From Gemmatimonadaceae bacterium (GTDB lineage: Bacteria > Gemmatimonadota > Gemmatimonadetes > Gemmatimonadales > Gemmatimonadaceae), in contig DASUHB010000053.1 of assembly GCA_036273715.1 (NCBI GenBank), positions 21,587-85,586 of the forward strand: DNA of 64,000 bases. Reading direction: 5' to 3'. Under the pieces are notes generated by a model. That model did not search any database and was not told the origin of the DNA. It saw only the letters and a program-made list of their open reading frames with translations. The position numbers and the translations under genes were made by a program. Positions 1 through 8,475 of the stretch are shown piece by piece; the first letter of the stretch is position 1, and each line of letters starts with the position of its first letter.

Positions 1-87
1 GCGCATCTCGATGTGAAACGCCAGCTCGTGGTCCACGTCGCGGGTGATCCCGCGGCGGCCGGCGGAGAGGTGAAAGGCGCGCTTCAT
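1..87 (-). CDS. ADOP/MacB-type ABC transporter permease, N-terminal fragment
   Basis: Only the first 29 codons lie inside the window; the gene continues off the left edge. The translation starts MKRAFHLSAGRRGITRDVDH and goes on ELAFHIEMR. This resembles the short cytoplasmic leader of acidobacterial-type duplicated orphan permeases, which begins with a basic stretch and then a D-V-D-x-E-L-x-F-H-x-E-x-R segment before the first FtsX half. It sits 15 bp downstream of a PadR regulator gene on the same strand, the usual PadR-ADOP pairing. Such permeases belong to the MacB/FtsX superfamily of inner-membrane export proteins. The call rests on the leader and the neighbour only. Confidence 0.6.
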   Translation of the reverse strand, partial: MKRAFHLSAGRRGITRDVDHELAFHIEMR

Positions 88-102
88 AAGTCCACCGATC
101 GT

Positions 103-435
103 TCAGGCCGGCGACGCGTTGAGCGCCGCCGAGACCGCCAGAGTGTACCGGGTCCAACGCATCACCTCGGCTTGCAGATGCTTCCGACCCGCGGCCGTGA
201 GCTTGTAGTACTTGGCTTCGCGACCCGTTTCAGAAATGCCCCACTCTTCCTCGAGCAGTCCCTTTCGCTCGAGACGGTGGAGCGCTGGGTATAGCGCCCC
301 TTCCTGGACCTGCAGCGCGTCGCGCGTCGTGTCGCGAATCCACTTGCCCACGCCGTATCCGTGCATCGGTGCCCACGTGAGCGCCTTGAGGATCAGCACA
401 TCCAAGGTGCCCGTGTAGAGATCGCTTCCCGCCAT
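103..435 (-). CDS. PadR family transcriptional regulator
   Basis: A 110-residue protein with the PadR winged-helix fold, made up of MAGSDLYTGTLDVLILKAL at the start, a HGYG turn, the recognition-helix segment EGALYPALHRLERKGLLEEEW and the wing (GREAKYYKLTAAGRKHL), then a short C-terminal dimerisation helix. A GGGGG ribosome site lies about 8 nt before the ATG. PadR proteins repress or activate adjacent membrane-protein genes, often in response to small ligands. Here the ADOP permease starts 15 bp downstream, so co-transcription and control of that transporter is the likely role. No ligand can be read from the sequence. Confidence 0.93.
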   Translation of the reverse strand: MAGSDLYTGTLDVLILKALTWAPMHGYGVGKWIRDTTRDALQVQEGALYPALHRLERKGLLEEEWGISETGREAKYYKLTAAGRKHLQAEVMRWTRYTLAVSAALNASPA

Positions 436-722
436 GCTCGTATCCCCCGGGTATGCCCAGTTGATCGTACTACGTAGGTCCCATCTTCCGGGTTACAGGA
501 TGGTGGCTGATACCTAAGTGAGCAAGGGGTATAACGCGACTCGCACAATTCGCGGGGCGACCGGCCGGCCGCGGTGCTGAGTCACGCCGGGGGTGTTGGC
601 GTAGCGGCGCAATAACGCCTGAGTAACGCGAGAGGCGAAAAATCATGCGCGAACGTGCAGGCGCCGTCGCACCTCGATGGAGTTTCGCCTTTGCGCAGCT
701 ATCCAATCGTGAGGACATAGCC

Positions 723-1517
723 GTGCGTATGACCGGCACACTCGCCACCGTCGCTGGGCTGTTCGCGATGTCCGGCACCGCCGCGGGAAATGCAGCGCGC
801 GCGCAGGCCAGAGACAGCGCGTACGAATCGAAGATGCACGCACCCGGCGTGCGCATGATTCCCGTCGACGGAGGGAAGTAAGTCCGTAAGGCCCTGGGGC
901 TCGAGCAATTTTACTTGCTCGGTCACTCGCGGGGCGCGCTGCTGGCGATCGCGTACGCGGCAAAGTATCAGCAGCACCTGAAGGGACTGACCCTGTCTAA
1001 CGCGTCCATTTTCGCACTCGGGCGACATCAGCAGTACCAGCACCTCCTGATCGCCGACATTGCCGATTCCCTGCCGGACGTTAGGCAGTACGCAGACTCG
1101 ATACGGTTCGGCTTGATGAACCCGCAGAACAGCGGCCAGGCTTTCGAAGCGGTCATGACCAGGGTCATGCCGGTCTACCTCCGGCGTCATTATCTCCGGC
1201 TCGACACCATGCCCGATCCCGTCAGGCGCTCGAAGGACCACGCGGCTGGCGCGGCAATGCGGTGGCTCAATCGAGACATGAATTCGACGAACTACGAGAG
1301 CGCAATGGCAGCGCTCACCGTACCGACGCTCTTCATCGGTTCGACCCACGACTACATGCCGCCGTACGACTACCGACGCATGATGGATCTGATGACGAAG
1401 GACCAGGACGTCAGCATCGCGATCTGTCCTAACGGTGCGCACTTCGACATGTGGGACGATGCGACGAATTACTTCGCGGCGGTCACGCAGTTCGTCGGCC
1501 GGCTCGAAGGCAAATGA
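723..1517 (+). pseudogene. Decayed secreted alpha/beta hydrolase (proline iminopeptidase type), internal deletion
   Basis: A GTG at 723, preceded by GAGGA, opens a reading frame with a signal peptide and then a start-like GVRMIPVDGGK. The next codon is TAA at 882. Past it, in the same frame, comes VRKALGLEQFYLLGHSRG with a nucleophile elbow, then an acid region (TLFIGSTHDYM) and a histidine region (CPNGAHFDMW). Intact secreted proline iminopeptidases have about 95 residues between these parts, including the HGGPG oxyanion motif, which is absent here. The simplest reading is one internal deletion that joined codon AAG-TA to A-GTC and made the stop. The downstream part (from an ATG near 915) has no obvious ribosome site. 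The elbow reads GHSRG instead of the usual GHSWG. Confidence 0.75.
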
Positions 1518-1643
1518 CAGAGGCAGTGAACGATGACCAGTCACCTGGATCCTTCTCTCGAGTGCCGCCTGGGCCTACGTCGCCACCTGGCTGGTAACGT
1601 GACGCGCGTCAGGAAATGCGCGGACCTGATTTAGGAGGAAGCC

Positions 1644-3860
1644 ATGGCTAACGGGAGCTCGAAAGTGTCGCTCGTGGCCGCGTGTGCCATTGCCATGTTC
1701 GCGGCACGGGTTGCGTACGCGCAGTCGGCGCCGCCTGACGCACCGATCCGCCCCGACACCGTCGACTACTTCGGCACCAAAGTCGTCGACAACTACCGCT
1801 ACTTCGAGAACCTGCACGATCCCGAAGTCCAGCAATGGATGAAGGCGCAGGCCGACGACACCCGCGCAACCTTGGACGCGCTACCCGGCTATCCGGCGCT
1901 GCTCGCGCGTATAACGGAACTCGATGCGTCGGAGCCGGTCCACGTGAGCCAGCTACAGATCGTCGCGGGTCGCTATTACTCGCTGCGGAGGCCGGCCGGG
2001 TCGCAGTCTTCCAAGCTGTACGTACGCGATGGCGTGCATGGCGAGGATCACCTGCTCATCGATCCGGCGACGCTCGGCGCCGACCAGCACGCTCATCTGA
2101 CCATCGATGGCTATGCGCCTTCGCCAGATGGCCGCTATGTCGCCTATGGGATCGCCGCCGGCGGGTCGGAACAACGGACGCTGCACATCCTCGACGTTCG
2201 GTTAGGTAGGGACCTGCCGGAAACAGGGGATCGCATCCAGGGCGAACCCGTCTGGCGTGCCGACGGCCGCTCGTTCTTCTATTCGCGCCAGCAGAAGTTG
2301 ACGGCGGACATGTCCTCGACGCAGGAGAACGACAACCCGCGTGATTACCTCCATGTGCTCGGCCGCGCGTTCGACGACGATCCGCCGATTGTCGGCCGTG
2401 GCGTGAGCGATGAGGCGTTCTCCCTCGCACCGACTGAATTCGCCGACGTCATGACGGCGCCGCGCTCGCGGTACGCCATCGCGTTCGTCTTTGCTGGCAC
2501 CGATAGCCGCATGCGCGTGTACGCGGCGCCCGTGGACTCGGTGCGCGACAGACACACCGCGTGGCGTCCGATCGCCCCCAGCTATGATGATCAATACATC
2601 GGCGGCGACGCCGCGGAAGTCGCGAGCATCGCGTTGACCGCGGACACGTTGTACTGGTTGTCGCGCAAGGACGCGCCACGCGGCCGAATTCTGAAGGTCG
2701 ATCTGACCAGAAGAGACTCGAAGCCGGAAGTCGTGGTGCCCGAGGGCGAGCTGCCGATCTCCGAGGTGTACGCTGCCCGCGACGCGATCTATTGGCGGGT
2801 CAGTGACGCCGGCATCAACAGTGTTCGTCGTCTGCGCTTGGAGCGCGGCGCACGTCCAGAGTCCCTGCGCCTGCCGTATGCTGCAAACGTCTCCGACATT
2901 TCGACGGACGCGGAGAGTGATGCCACCGTACTCTCGGCAACGAGCTCGGTGCGTCCGCCGGCGTACCTCGGCGTGGACGCGAAGACGGGTGCCGTTACCG
3001 ACACCGACTTGCAACCAGCCGGACCCGCCGACCGCCCCGACGATCTCGTCGACGAAGAAGTGAAAGTGAAAAGTTGGGACGGCACCCAAGTCCCGCTGTC
3101 GATCATTCACATGAAAGGCATGAAGCGTGACGGCAGTCACCCGACCGCCATGCTTGGCTACGGCGCCTACGGTGTCGATGCCTCGTCGCCGTACTCACGA
3201 AGCATGCGCGCCTGGTACGAGCGCAACGGCGTCACTGCCACCTGCCACGTGCGCGGCGGCGGTGAGTACGGGGAAGCGTGGCACCAGGCTGCATTTCAGG
3301 CGACCAAACCGAACAGCTGGAAGGACTTCATTGCCTGCGCCGAGTTTTTGATCGCGCATCAATACACGAGCGCTTCGCATCTGAGTGTCGTTGGTGGAAG
3401 TGCCGGCGGCATCCTGGCTGGGCGCGCAATCGAGGAACGCCCTGATCTGTTCGCGGCGGCCGTTGCCAGGTCTCCGGCCGCTGACATGCTGCGCCTCGAG
3501 ACGACCGCCATCGGCCCGCACAACATTCTCGAGTTCGGTAGCGTCAAGACTGAAGCCGGCTTTCGATCACTCTACGCGATGAGTCCCTACGTCAACGTGA
3601 AGGATGGCGTGAAGTACCCCGCCGTCTTGATCACGACCGGCATCAACGATCCTCGCGTGCCCGCGTGGATGCCGGCCAAGTTCGCTGCGCGCCTCGAGGC
3701 CGCCACCGCGAGCGGGAAGCCGGTGCTCTTACGAGTCGACTACGACGCGGGCCACGGCTTCATCGACGCAACCCAGCGGCAACGCGAGTTGTGGCTCGCC
3801 GACGACCTCGCGTTTTGGCTCTGGCGCTCTGGCGATCCAGCGTTTCAACCAAAACGGTAG
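1644..3860 (+). CDS. Secreted prolyl oligopeptidase (S9A serine peptidase)
   Basis: A 738-residue protein with a signal peptide ending near VAYAQ, then the N-terminal DTVDYFGTKVVDNYRYFENL segment typical of prolyl oligopeptidases, a beta-propeller region (about 80-430) and a C-terminal alpha/beta hydrolase domain. Catalytic residues are visible: Ser586 in GGSAGG, Asp669 in TTGINDPRVP and His704 in DAGHGF. An AGGAGG ribosome site precedes the ATG. Family enzymes cut short proline-containing peptides; export places it in the periplasm or outside. It is flanked by two decayed genes, so this segment has been losing genes while this one kept an intact frame. A second paralogue lies at 14533. Confidence 0.93.
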   Translation: MANGSSKVSLVAACAIAMFAARVAYAQSAPPDAPIRPDTVDYFGTKVVDNYRYFENLHDPEVQQWMKAQADDTRATLDALPGYPALLARITELDASEPVHVSQLQIVAGRYYSLRRPAGSQSSKLYVRDGVHGEDHLLIDPATLGADQHAHLTIDGYAPSPDGRYVAYGIAAGGSEQRTLHILDVRLGRDLPETGDRIQGEPVWRADGRSFFYSRQQKLTADMSSTQENDNPRDYLHVLGRAFDDDPPIVGRGVSDEAFSLAPTEFADVMTAPRSRYAIAFVFAGTDSRMRVYAAPVDSVRDRHTAWRPIAPSYDDQYIGGDAAEVASIALTADTLYWLSRKDAPRGRILKVDLTRRDSKPEVVVPEGELPISEVYAARDAIYWRVSDAGINSVRRLRLERGARPESLRLPYAANVSDISTDAESDATVLSATSSVRPPAYLGVDAKTGAVTDTDLQPAGPADRPDDLVDEEVKVKSWDGTQVPLSIIHMKGMKRDGSHPTAMLGYGAYGVDASSPYSRSMRAWYERNGVTATCHVRGGGEYGEAWHQAAFQATKPNSWKDFIACAEFLIAHQYTSASHLSVVGGSAGGILAGRAIEERPDLFAAAVARSPAADMLRLETTAIGPHNILEFGSVKTEAGFRSLYAMSPYVNVKDGVKYPAVLITTGINDPRVPAWMPAKFAARLEAATASGKPVLLRVDYDAGHGFIDATQRQRELWLADDLAFWLWRSGDPAFQPKR

Positions 3861-3870
3861 AGGGGAAAGC

Positions 3871-4175
3871 ATGACTGATGCGAGTGGCATCGCACCGTCC
3901 CCGACCGCGGCGGCTGATTCGAGCGCGCCCCGCGCCGTCGACGCGCGAGCGAGAGACCGATGGTTCTTCGCCATTGCGGCCGCGCGCCGTCAGGCTCCGG
4001 CATCCGCATTGATGCGTGCATTATCATCTGTGCAATCGTCGATGCGCTCAGTCATCGCCGATTGCATCCGGCGCTTGTGTGGGGCGGCCTCACGATCATC
4101 CTCGTCCAGCCGCTGAGCCTGCTGTTGGGCGCCACGTCCGCCTGGATGCACGTCGCCCGGATGCTGGTCTCGTGA
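3871..4175 (+). pseudogene. Remnant of a small membrane protein gene (N- and C-terminal ends only)
   Basis: The first 35 or so codons (MTDASGIAPSPTAAADSSAP, then ARDRWFFAIAAA) look like the start of a small polytopic membrane protein. The frame then loses sense. In another frame a typical C-terminal end appears: ACIIICAIVDALSHRRLHP followed by ALVWGGLTIILVQPLSLLL and a stop at 4173-4175. The middle, which should hold further membrane segments, is missing and the two ends are out of frame. I read this as a deletion with frameshift. The original family is uncertain; the C-terminus (R-x-H-P-A-x-x-W-G-G) resembles small uncharacterised integral membrane proteins. It follows the S9 peptidase by 10 bp. 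Confidence 0.5.
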
Positions 4176-4290
4176 CGCCGCTCGCCACGCCGGCGGCGCA
4201 TGCCTAACGCGCTGCGGGCGCGCTGAGAACGGTATCGTCGTCAGGTAGGAAGGCGGCCCTGCAGACATCGAGGGGCCGATCCAAGCGGGC

Positions 4291-5052
4291 TCATTTGTAC
4301 ATGGCTTTGGGGTCGGCCTCTGCCAACTCGACCAGAAAGTCGGCGATCTCCCGGCACACGGCGTCGAAATACACACGGCCTTTCTCGGCCGTCGCCTTGC
4401 CCGGGTTCCCCACGCCGGTATCGTCTGTCACTTCCGTCCAACGACGCGGCGCCCATGCCCACCCCTCGCGCAGCCCGCGTACCCGAAAGCGACGGGCGGT
4501 ACCCGGACCGGCTTCGCCCAGCGGACGCACCAGGTGGGGCGCGATCGCCATCATCACGCTTGTCTCGAGCTCGCCTGCGTGATCGCCCGGCTCTTCAAAG
4601 TGCGCCTTGGGATCGCCGCACACGTACCAGTTGAGCGAGCACAAGAATAACGGCGTCGCGGGTTGCAACTCCCGGATCATCTGCCGGAAATCGTTGCCGC
4701 CATGGCCATTCAGCACGACGAGCTTTCGCACGCCGTGCGGCGCGATGCTTCTCGCCACGTCGCCCAGCACCAGCGCCTGCGTGCTGGGATTCATGTTCAC
4801 GCAATACGCGACGTCCAGCTGGCCTGTGTTCACCCCAAATGGAATGGCCGGCAGCACCAGCACGCGCGCGCCGGCTTCCCACGCCAGACGCGCCGACTCG
4901 TTTGCCACCGCCTCGGACTCGAACACGTCGGTCGCATACGGCAAGTGCCGGTTGTGCGCTTCGGTCGCGCCCCACGGCAGCACCGCGACTTCGTAGGCGG
5001 TGTCGCGCACCGTCGTCCAGGTGGACTCGGCGAGGAGGTAAGGACGTTCGGA
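4291..5052 (-). CDS. Creatininase-family amidohydrolase
   Basis: Metal-dependent amidohydrolase of the creatininase superfamily. Motifs in order: GATEAHNRHLPYATD near the start, with Glu, His and Asp in metal-ligand positions, then VLNGHGGND, then DHAGELETS. Members hydrolyse cyclic or linear amides (creatinine, formamides in flavin or coenzyme biosynthesis, mycofactocin precursor), so the substrate is open. The start is uncertain. The family usually begins at the GTG giving VSERPYLLAESTW, which I used. An ATG at 5130 has a better-spaced GGAG but would add a cysteine-rich leader not expected in the family. It is divergent from the gas-vesicle operon, with about 155 bp between starts. Confidence 0.85.
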   Translation of the reverse strand, partial: SERPYLLAESTWTTVRDTAYEVAVLPWGATEAHNRHLPYATDVFESEAVANESARLAWEAGARVLVLPAIPFGVNTGQLDVAYCVNMNPSTQALVLGDVARSIAPHGVRKLVVLNGHGGNDFRQMIRELQPATPLFLCSLNWYVCGDPKAHFEEPGDHAGELETSVMMAIAPHLVRPLGEAGPGTARRFRVRGLREGWAWAPRRWTEVTDDTGVGNPGKATAEKGRVYFDAVCREIADFLVELAEADPKAMYK

Positions 5053-5208
5053 CACGGCAGCGATGTCATGTGAGCAGGGACAGCGAAGATGTCCTGCGGC
5101 GCGCACGGCCGCCACGGAGCACCCGCTCATCTTGACTCCGCGCGGTAACTTGCGCACGCTTTGGACGTTGCTCGCGGCTCATGTGCGGGCCGTTGGCTGG
5201 AGGTTGCG

Positions 5209-6033
5209 ATGACGCAGCGACAGGAGCTGGCGATGGATGAGGTGACGCTCGCCCCGCGTACAACAGCGGGCCCGCCGGACGGTGGCAAGTACGTCTATTG
5301 CATCGTGCGCACCGACGCGCCGTGCGAGTTCGGCGCAATTGGAATGGGCGGGGAAGGGAGGCGTGTGTACACGGTGCACCACAAAGATCTCGCCGCCGTG
5401 GTCAGCGACACGCCGATCGTGATCTATGATCCGACGCGCGAGAACGTGCTGGCCCACGAGTTCGTCAACGAAACCGTGATGCGCGAGCACACGGTGATTC
5501 CGATGTCGTTCGGCACCGTGTTCCGCTCCGAGGACGACGTGACGGAGCTGCTGCGCTCGACGTACCAGGCCTTCAGCGACGTGCTGGACAAGATGCGCGA
5601 CAAGATCGAATTCGGCCTCAAGGTATTGTGGGACCGGGAACAGGTCGTCGCGACGCTCGAGCGGACCAACGAGGAGATCGGCCGCCTGAAAGAAGAAATC
5701 GAGAACAATGCGCAGAGCTCCACGTATTTCGCCCGTGTTCAGTTAGGCAGGCTCGTCGAGTCGGCGCTCGAGGAAGCCGGCAACGCGTTCGTGGTCGACG
5801 TGCACGAGTCGCTGCGCCCGGTGGCCGTCGCCAGCCGGAGCAGCAAACCGATCGGCGATCGCATGATCATGAACGCCGCCTTCCTCGTGGAACGCTCGGC
5901 GAGCGAACTGTTCGACGAAAAGGTGCGCGAGCTGAGCCACCGCCACGAAGGCCTGCTGACGTTCAAGTACACCGGCCCGTGGCCGCCGTACAACTTCGTC
6001 AACATCAAGCTCAAGCTCGAGCGCGCGGACTAA
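5209..6033 (+). CDS. gvpF: Gas vesicle protein GvpF/GvpL, copy 1
   Basis: First gene of the gas-vesicle operon, 274 residues. It has the GvpF/GvpL two-domain layout: an N-terminal ferredoxin-like strand (KYVYCIVRTD), a helical middle with a coiled-coil segment (ATLERTNEEIGRLKEEIE), and the C-terminal hallmark TGPWPPYNFVNIKL. GvpF/L proteins are minor components thought to help nucleate or chaperone GvpA assembly. I chose the ATG at 5209 because GGAGG lies 5 nt upstream; an in-frame codon at 5161 has no such site. The next gene starts 7 bp after the stop. Two paralogues follow in the operon, and which corresponds to F or L of other species cannot be settled by eye. Confidence 0.92.
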   Translation: MTQRQELAMDEVTLAPRTTAGPPDGGKYVYCIVRTDAPCEFGAIGMGGEGRRVYTVHHKDLAAVVSDTPIVIYDPTRENVLAHEFVNETVMREHTVIPMSFGTVFRSEDDVTELLRSTYQAFSDVLDKMRDKIEFGLKVLWDREQVVATLERTNEEIGRLKEEIENNAQSSTYFARVQLGRLVESALEEAGNAFVVDVHESLRPVAVASRSSKPIGDRMIMNAAFLVERSASELFDEKVRELSHRHEGLLTFKYTGPWPPYNFVNIKLKLERAD

Positions 6034-6040
6034 CGGACGC

Positions 6041-6343
6041 ATGGGGCTGCTCGCGAAGCTGCTGACATTTCCCGTCTCCGGACCCGTGGCCGGCATCCGG
6101 TGGTCGCTGGAGATGGTGGAGCGCACGGCGCGCGAGGAGCTCACCGACGACACGGCGATCAAACAGGAGCTCATGGAGCTGCAGCTCGCCCTCGAGAGCG
6201 GGGATATCGACGAGGCCGCGTACCTCGTCCGCGAAGCGGAACTCATGTTGAAGCTGCGCGACGTCCGCTACTGGCGCGAGCAGTTCGGTATGGGCATCGC
6301 CGGCGGTCCGGTGCGCGTGCAGCGCGACGAGGACGACCGCTGA
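6041..6343 (+). CDS. gvpG: Gas vesicle protein GvpG
   Basis: A 100-residue acidic protein with the GvpG pattern: a hydrophobic N-terminus (MGLLAKLLTFPVSGPVAGIRW) followed by an amphipathic helical body rich in Glu and Leu (REELTDDTAIKQELMELQLA) and the segment SGDIDEAAYLVREAELMLKL. GvpG is a small accessory protein encoded next to gvpF/gvpL in most gas-vesicle clusters and is needed for vesicle formation in haloarchaea. Its TGA stop overlaps the proposed CTG start of the next gene (CTGA). Position between two GvpF/L genes matches actinobacterial cluster order. Confidence 0.88.
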   Translation: MGLLAKLLTFPVSGPVAGIRWSLEMVERTAREELTDDTAIKQELMELQLALESGDIDEAAYLVREAELMLKLRDVRYWREQFGMGIAGGPVRVQRDEDDR

Positions 6344-7146
6344 CCGCGTCGATCCTGTACGCCTACGGTGTGGTGCGCCCCGCCGCGCCGATCGCGCGCG
6401 CTCCCCGCGGCCTGGATGACACGGTGGTGGCGCTCGAGCAGAATCCCGGCCGCCAGGTGGCCGCGCTCGTGTCGCGCGTCGACCCGGCGATCTACACCTC
6501 CGATGTGGCCGAATCGCGCGCCGGCGACGTCGGTTGGGTGGGACCGCGCGCCGTGGCCCACGACGCCGTCCTCAGTTGGGCGAGCGAAGCCGGCGGCGTC
6601 GTGCCGTTCCCGATGTTCACCCTGTTCGCGTCGCCGGACTCGCTGCGCGCCATGCTGCGCGAGCGCGATGCATCGTTAGGCGGGCTCCTCGACCGCGTCG
6701 CCCCCTGTCAGGAATGGACCGTCCGCGTGTTCCGTCTCGACGACCGCGCCGCCGCCGCGCTCGCGGAAACGAGCCCGGCGATCGCCGACCTCGAGCACCG
6801 CGCCAAAGCCGCGGCGCCGGGTCAACGCTACCTCCTCGAGCGGAAAGCCGACGAGATGCGCGGCGCCGAGCTCCGACGCGTGAGCGGAGACTCCGCCCGC
6901 GAGGCGTTCGATGCGCTCGCCGCACTCGGCGAACGCGCCGTGCGCGATGCCCTGCCGGCCGCGCCGTCCGGCGCCCGTCCGTTGGGCGTCGCCGTGCTCG
7001 ACGCCTCCTTCCTCGTAAGGCGCGACCGCGCTGATGCGTTTCGCGCCCGCGCCAACGACCTGGCGGCCCGCCTCGAGCCGCGCGGCTTTCGCGTCGAGCT
7101 CAGCGGACCCTGGCCGCCCTATCATTTCGTGCGCGACGACGCGTGA
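6340..7146 (+). CDS. gvpL: Gas vesicle protein GvpF/GvpL, copy 2, probable CTG start
   Basis: A 268-residue GvpF/L protein with the N-terminal strand ILYAYGVVRP and the C-terminal hallmark SGPWPPYHFV. Reading upstream there is no ATG, GTG or TTG in frame until 6100, deep inside gvpG. The next GTG inside the gene (6370) would cut through the first conserved strand. The CTG at 6340-6342 overlaps the gvpG stop as CTGA, has GAGGA 6 nt upstream, and gives a protein starting (M)TASILYAYG, matching the other family members. I therefore call a CTG start, presumably helped by translational coupling. The gene ends by overlapping the next one. Confidence 0.85.
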   Translation: MTASILYAYGVVRPAAPIARAPRGLDDTVVALEQNPGRQVAALVSRVDPAIYTSDVAESRAGDVGWVGPRAVAHDAVLSWASEAGGVVPFPMFTLFASPDSLRAMLRERDASLGGLLDRVAPCQEWTVRVFRLDDRAAAALAETSPAIADLEHRAKAAAPGQRYLLERKADEMRGAELRRVSGDSAREAFDALAALGERAVRDALPAAPSGARPLGVAVLDASFLVRRDRADAFRARANDLAARLEPRGFRVELSGPWPPYHFVRDDA

Positions 7147-7394
7147 GCGACGACGCGCTCGAGCTCTCGGGCGACGACCGCCTCGTGTTGGGCGATCTGT
7201 TGAACCACGTGCTCGACAAAGGCATCGTGATCAGCGGCGACATCACCATCTCGGTCGCCGACATCGACCTCATTCGCGTCGGGTTAGGCATCTACATTAC
7301 CGCCATCCAGTCCGAGCTCGATCACGCGGCCGCGCAGGAGCGCGCGACGCCCGATGCCCACGTACCTGTATTGCATCATCCCCGCGGGCTGTGA
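7143..7394 (+). CDS. GvpA-family gas vesicle protein (GvpJ/GvpM/GvpS type), small
   Basis: An 83-residue member of the GvpA/J/M family. The core [20 protein letters not shown] plus ISVADIDLIRVGLGIYITAI has the helix-strand-strand-helix pattern of GvpA, with the conserved D-K-G-[IV]-V-I segment. Minor GvpA-like proteins (GvpJ, GvpM, GvpS) are thought to sit at the conical tips and set vesicle shape. The GTG start overlaps the previous stop (GTGA). The last 13 codons overlap the next gene, which begins at 7354. Its place between a GvpL and gvpK resembles gvpS in Streptomyces clusters; the exact letter is not certain. Confidence 0.88.
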   Translation: MSDDALELSGDDRLVLGDLLNHVLDKGIVISGDITISVADIDLIRVGLGIYITAIQSELDHAAAQERATPDAHVPVLHHPRGL

Positions 7395-8049
7395 CCCGCC
7401 CGACGGATCCCGGCGCGGCGTCGATGACGCGCCCGTCCGCGAGCTTTCCGCAAAGGGCCTGGCCGCGTGGGTCAGCGACACGCCCGAGATGATCGTCGCG
7501 CCGAGCGTCGCGCGCGCACGGGCACACGACAACGTCGTGCGCGACGCGATGTCGCGCGCCACGCCCGTCCCCGCGCGCTTCGGCCAGGTGCTCGCCACCG
7601 ACGCCGCCGCGGCGGATCTCCTCGCCCAACGGCGCGACTCGCTTCTCGAGTCGCTGGCGCGCGTGACCGGCTGCGTCGAGATGACGGTGCGCATCCTCTT
7701 CGGCAGCCAGCGCGCGGACGCCGGACCTGCGCCGCGCGAATCGGGACGGGCCTACCTGCACTGGGTTCGCGAGCGACAGCAGGCTCGGCAGTCCGTGGCC
7801 GATCAGGCCGAATTCTTGCGGGCGGCGCTGGCGCGGGCAGTCGGGGACGCTGGCGTCGTTCGCGAAATCCGTTGGGCTCCTGTCGCACCGGGCGCGCAGT
7901 CGGTGGAGTCGGCGCACCTGGTGCCTCGCATGCTCCTGGTTCGTCATCGCGACGTCGTCCGTGCGGCGGTCGAGCGGGACCATCGGATGAAAGTGATGCT
8001 TTCTGGACCATGGGCGCCGTATACCTTTTGCGCGGCCTCCCGTGAGTAG
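7354..8049 (+). CDS. Gas vesicle protein GvpF/GvpL, copy 3
   Basis: A 231-residue GvpF/L protein: N-terminal strand PTYLYCIIPAG, a middle alpha/beta region, and C-terminal SGPWAPYTFCAA, a variant of the GPWPPY hallmark. It is shorter than copies 1 and 2 and has no long coiled coil. The start codon lies 41 bp inside the upstream gene, so it is probably translated from a coupled message. The stop overlaps the gvpK GTG start. Three GvpF/L paralogues in one operon is more than the usual two; each could contact a different GvpA-family partner, but that is a guess. Confidence 0.9.
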   Translation: MPTYLYCIIPAGCDPPDGSRRGVDDAPVRELSAKGLAAWVSDTPEMIVAPSVARARAHDNVVRDAMSRATPVPARFGQVLATDAAAADLLAQRRDSLLESLARVTGCVEMTVRILFGSQRADAGPAPRESGRAYLHWVRERQQARQSVADQAEFLRAALARAVGDAGVVREIRWAPVAPGAQSVESAHLVPRMLLVRHRDVVRAAVERDHRMKVMLSGPWAPYTFCAASRE

Positions 8050-8413
8050 TGGACACGCCGGCGACGACGTGCCGGCGCCCGGTATCGAAGCCAGCGCGGG
8101 AAGCATCGACGCATTCGAAGCGGAGCTCCGCGCGGTGGCGCGAGCGCTTCCCGATCGCATCGACGCGGATCCCGAGCACGTCGAGGCCGGATTGGCCCGG
8201 CTCGTCTTGACAGTGGTTGAACTGTTGCGGAATGTGTTGGAGCACCAAGCTATACGCCGTATGGATGGCGGCTCGCTGTCGGAGGAGCAGATCGAGCGCC
8301 TGGGCCTGTCGCTCATGCGTCTCAACGAGCGTATGGCCGAGCTCAAGGCTGCGTTTCACGTGACGGACGACGATCTGAACATCGACCTCGGACCGTTAGG
8401 CCGGCTGCGATGA
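8042..8413 (+). CDS. gvpK: Gas vesicle protein GvpK
   Basis: A 123-residue GvpK: a polar N-terminus, a helical body (GLARLVLTVVELLRNVLEHQ AIRR) and the characteristic end SEEQIERLGLSLMRLNERM then DLNIDLGPLGRL. GvpK is a conserved accessory protein required for vesicle formation in several organisms; its biochemical role is unknown. It starts with GTG, overlapping the previous gene by 8 bp. A 62-bp gap to the next gene holds one GCCTAAC heptamer at about 8442 and no clear terminator. Confidence 0.9.
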   Translation: MSSGHAGDDVPAPGIEASAGSIDAFEAELRAVARALPDRIDADPEHVEAGLARLVLTVVELLRNVLEHQAIRRMDGGSLSEEQIERLGLSLMRLNERMAELKAAFHVTDDDLNIDLGPLGRLR

Positions 8414-8475
8414 GGTCGCGCACCGCGCGCGCTGCGGGCGCTGCCTAACGGAAATCGACACTGGAGCACAGCGGA

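Noticed and set aside
882..884. In-frame TAA in the hydrolase remnant as a recoded codon
   Set aside because: TAA is not used for selenocysteine, and about 95 conserved residues are missing at the same point.
699..1544. Leftward 281-codon frame
   Set aside because: It is a His/Val/Arg-rich shadow of the hydrolase pseudogene with no recognisable domain.
1518..1643. Short frame ILLSSAAWAYVATWLVT as a gene end
   Set aside because: Looks like the end of a membrane protein, but nothing upstream in frame supports it; too short to call.
2202..3140. Leftward 312-codon frame
   Set aside because: Shadow of the S9 peptidase; composition is not protein-like.
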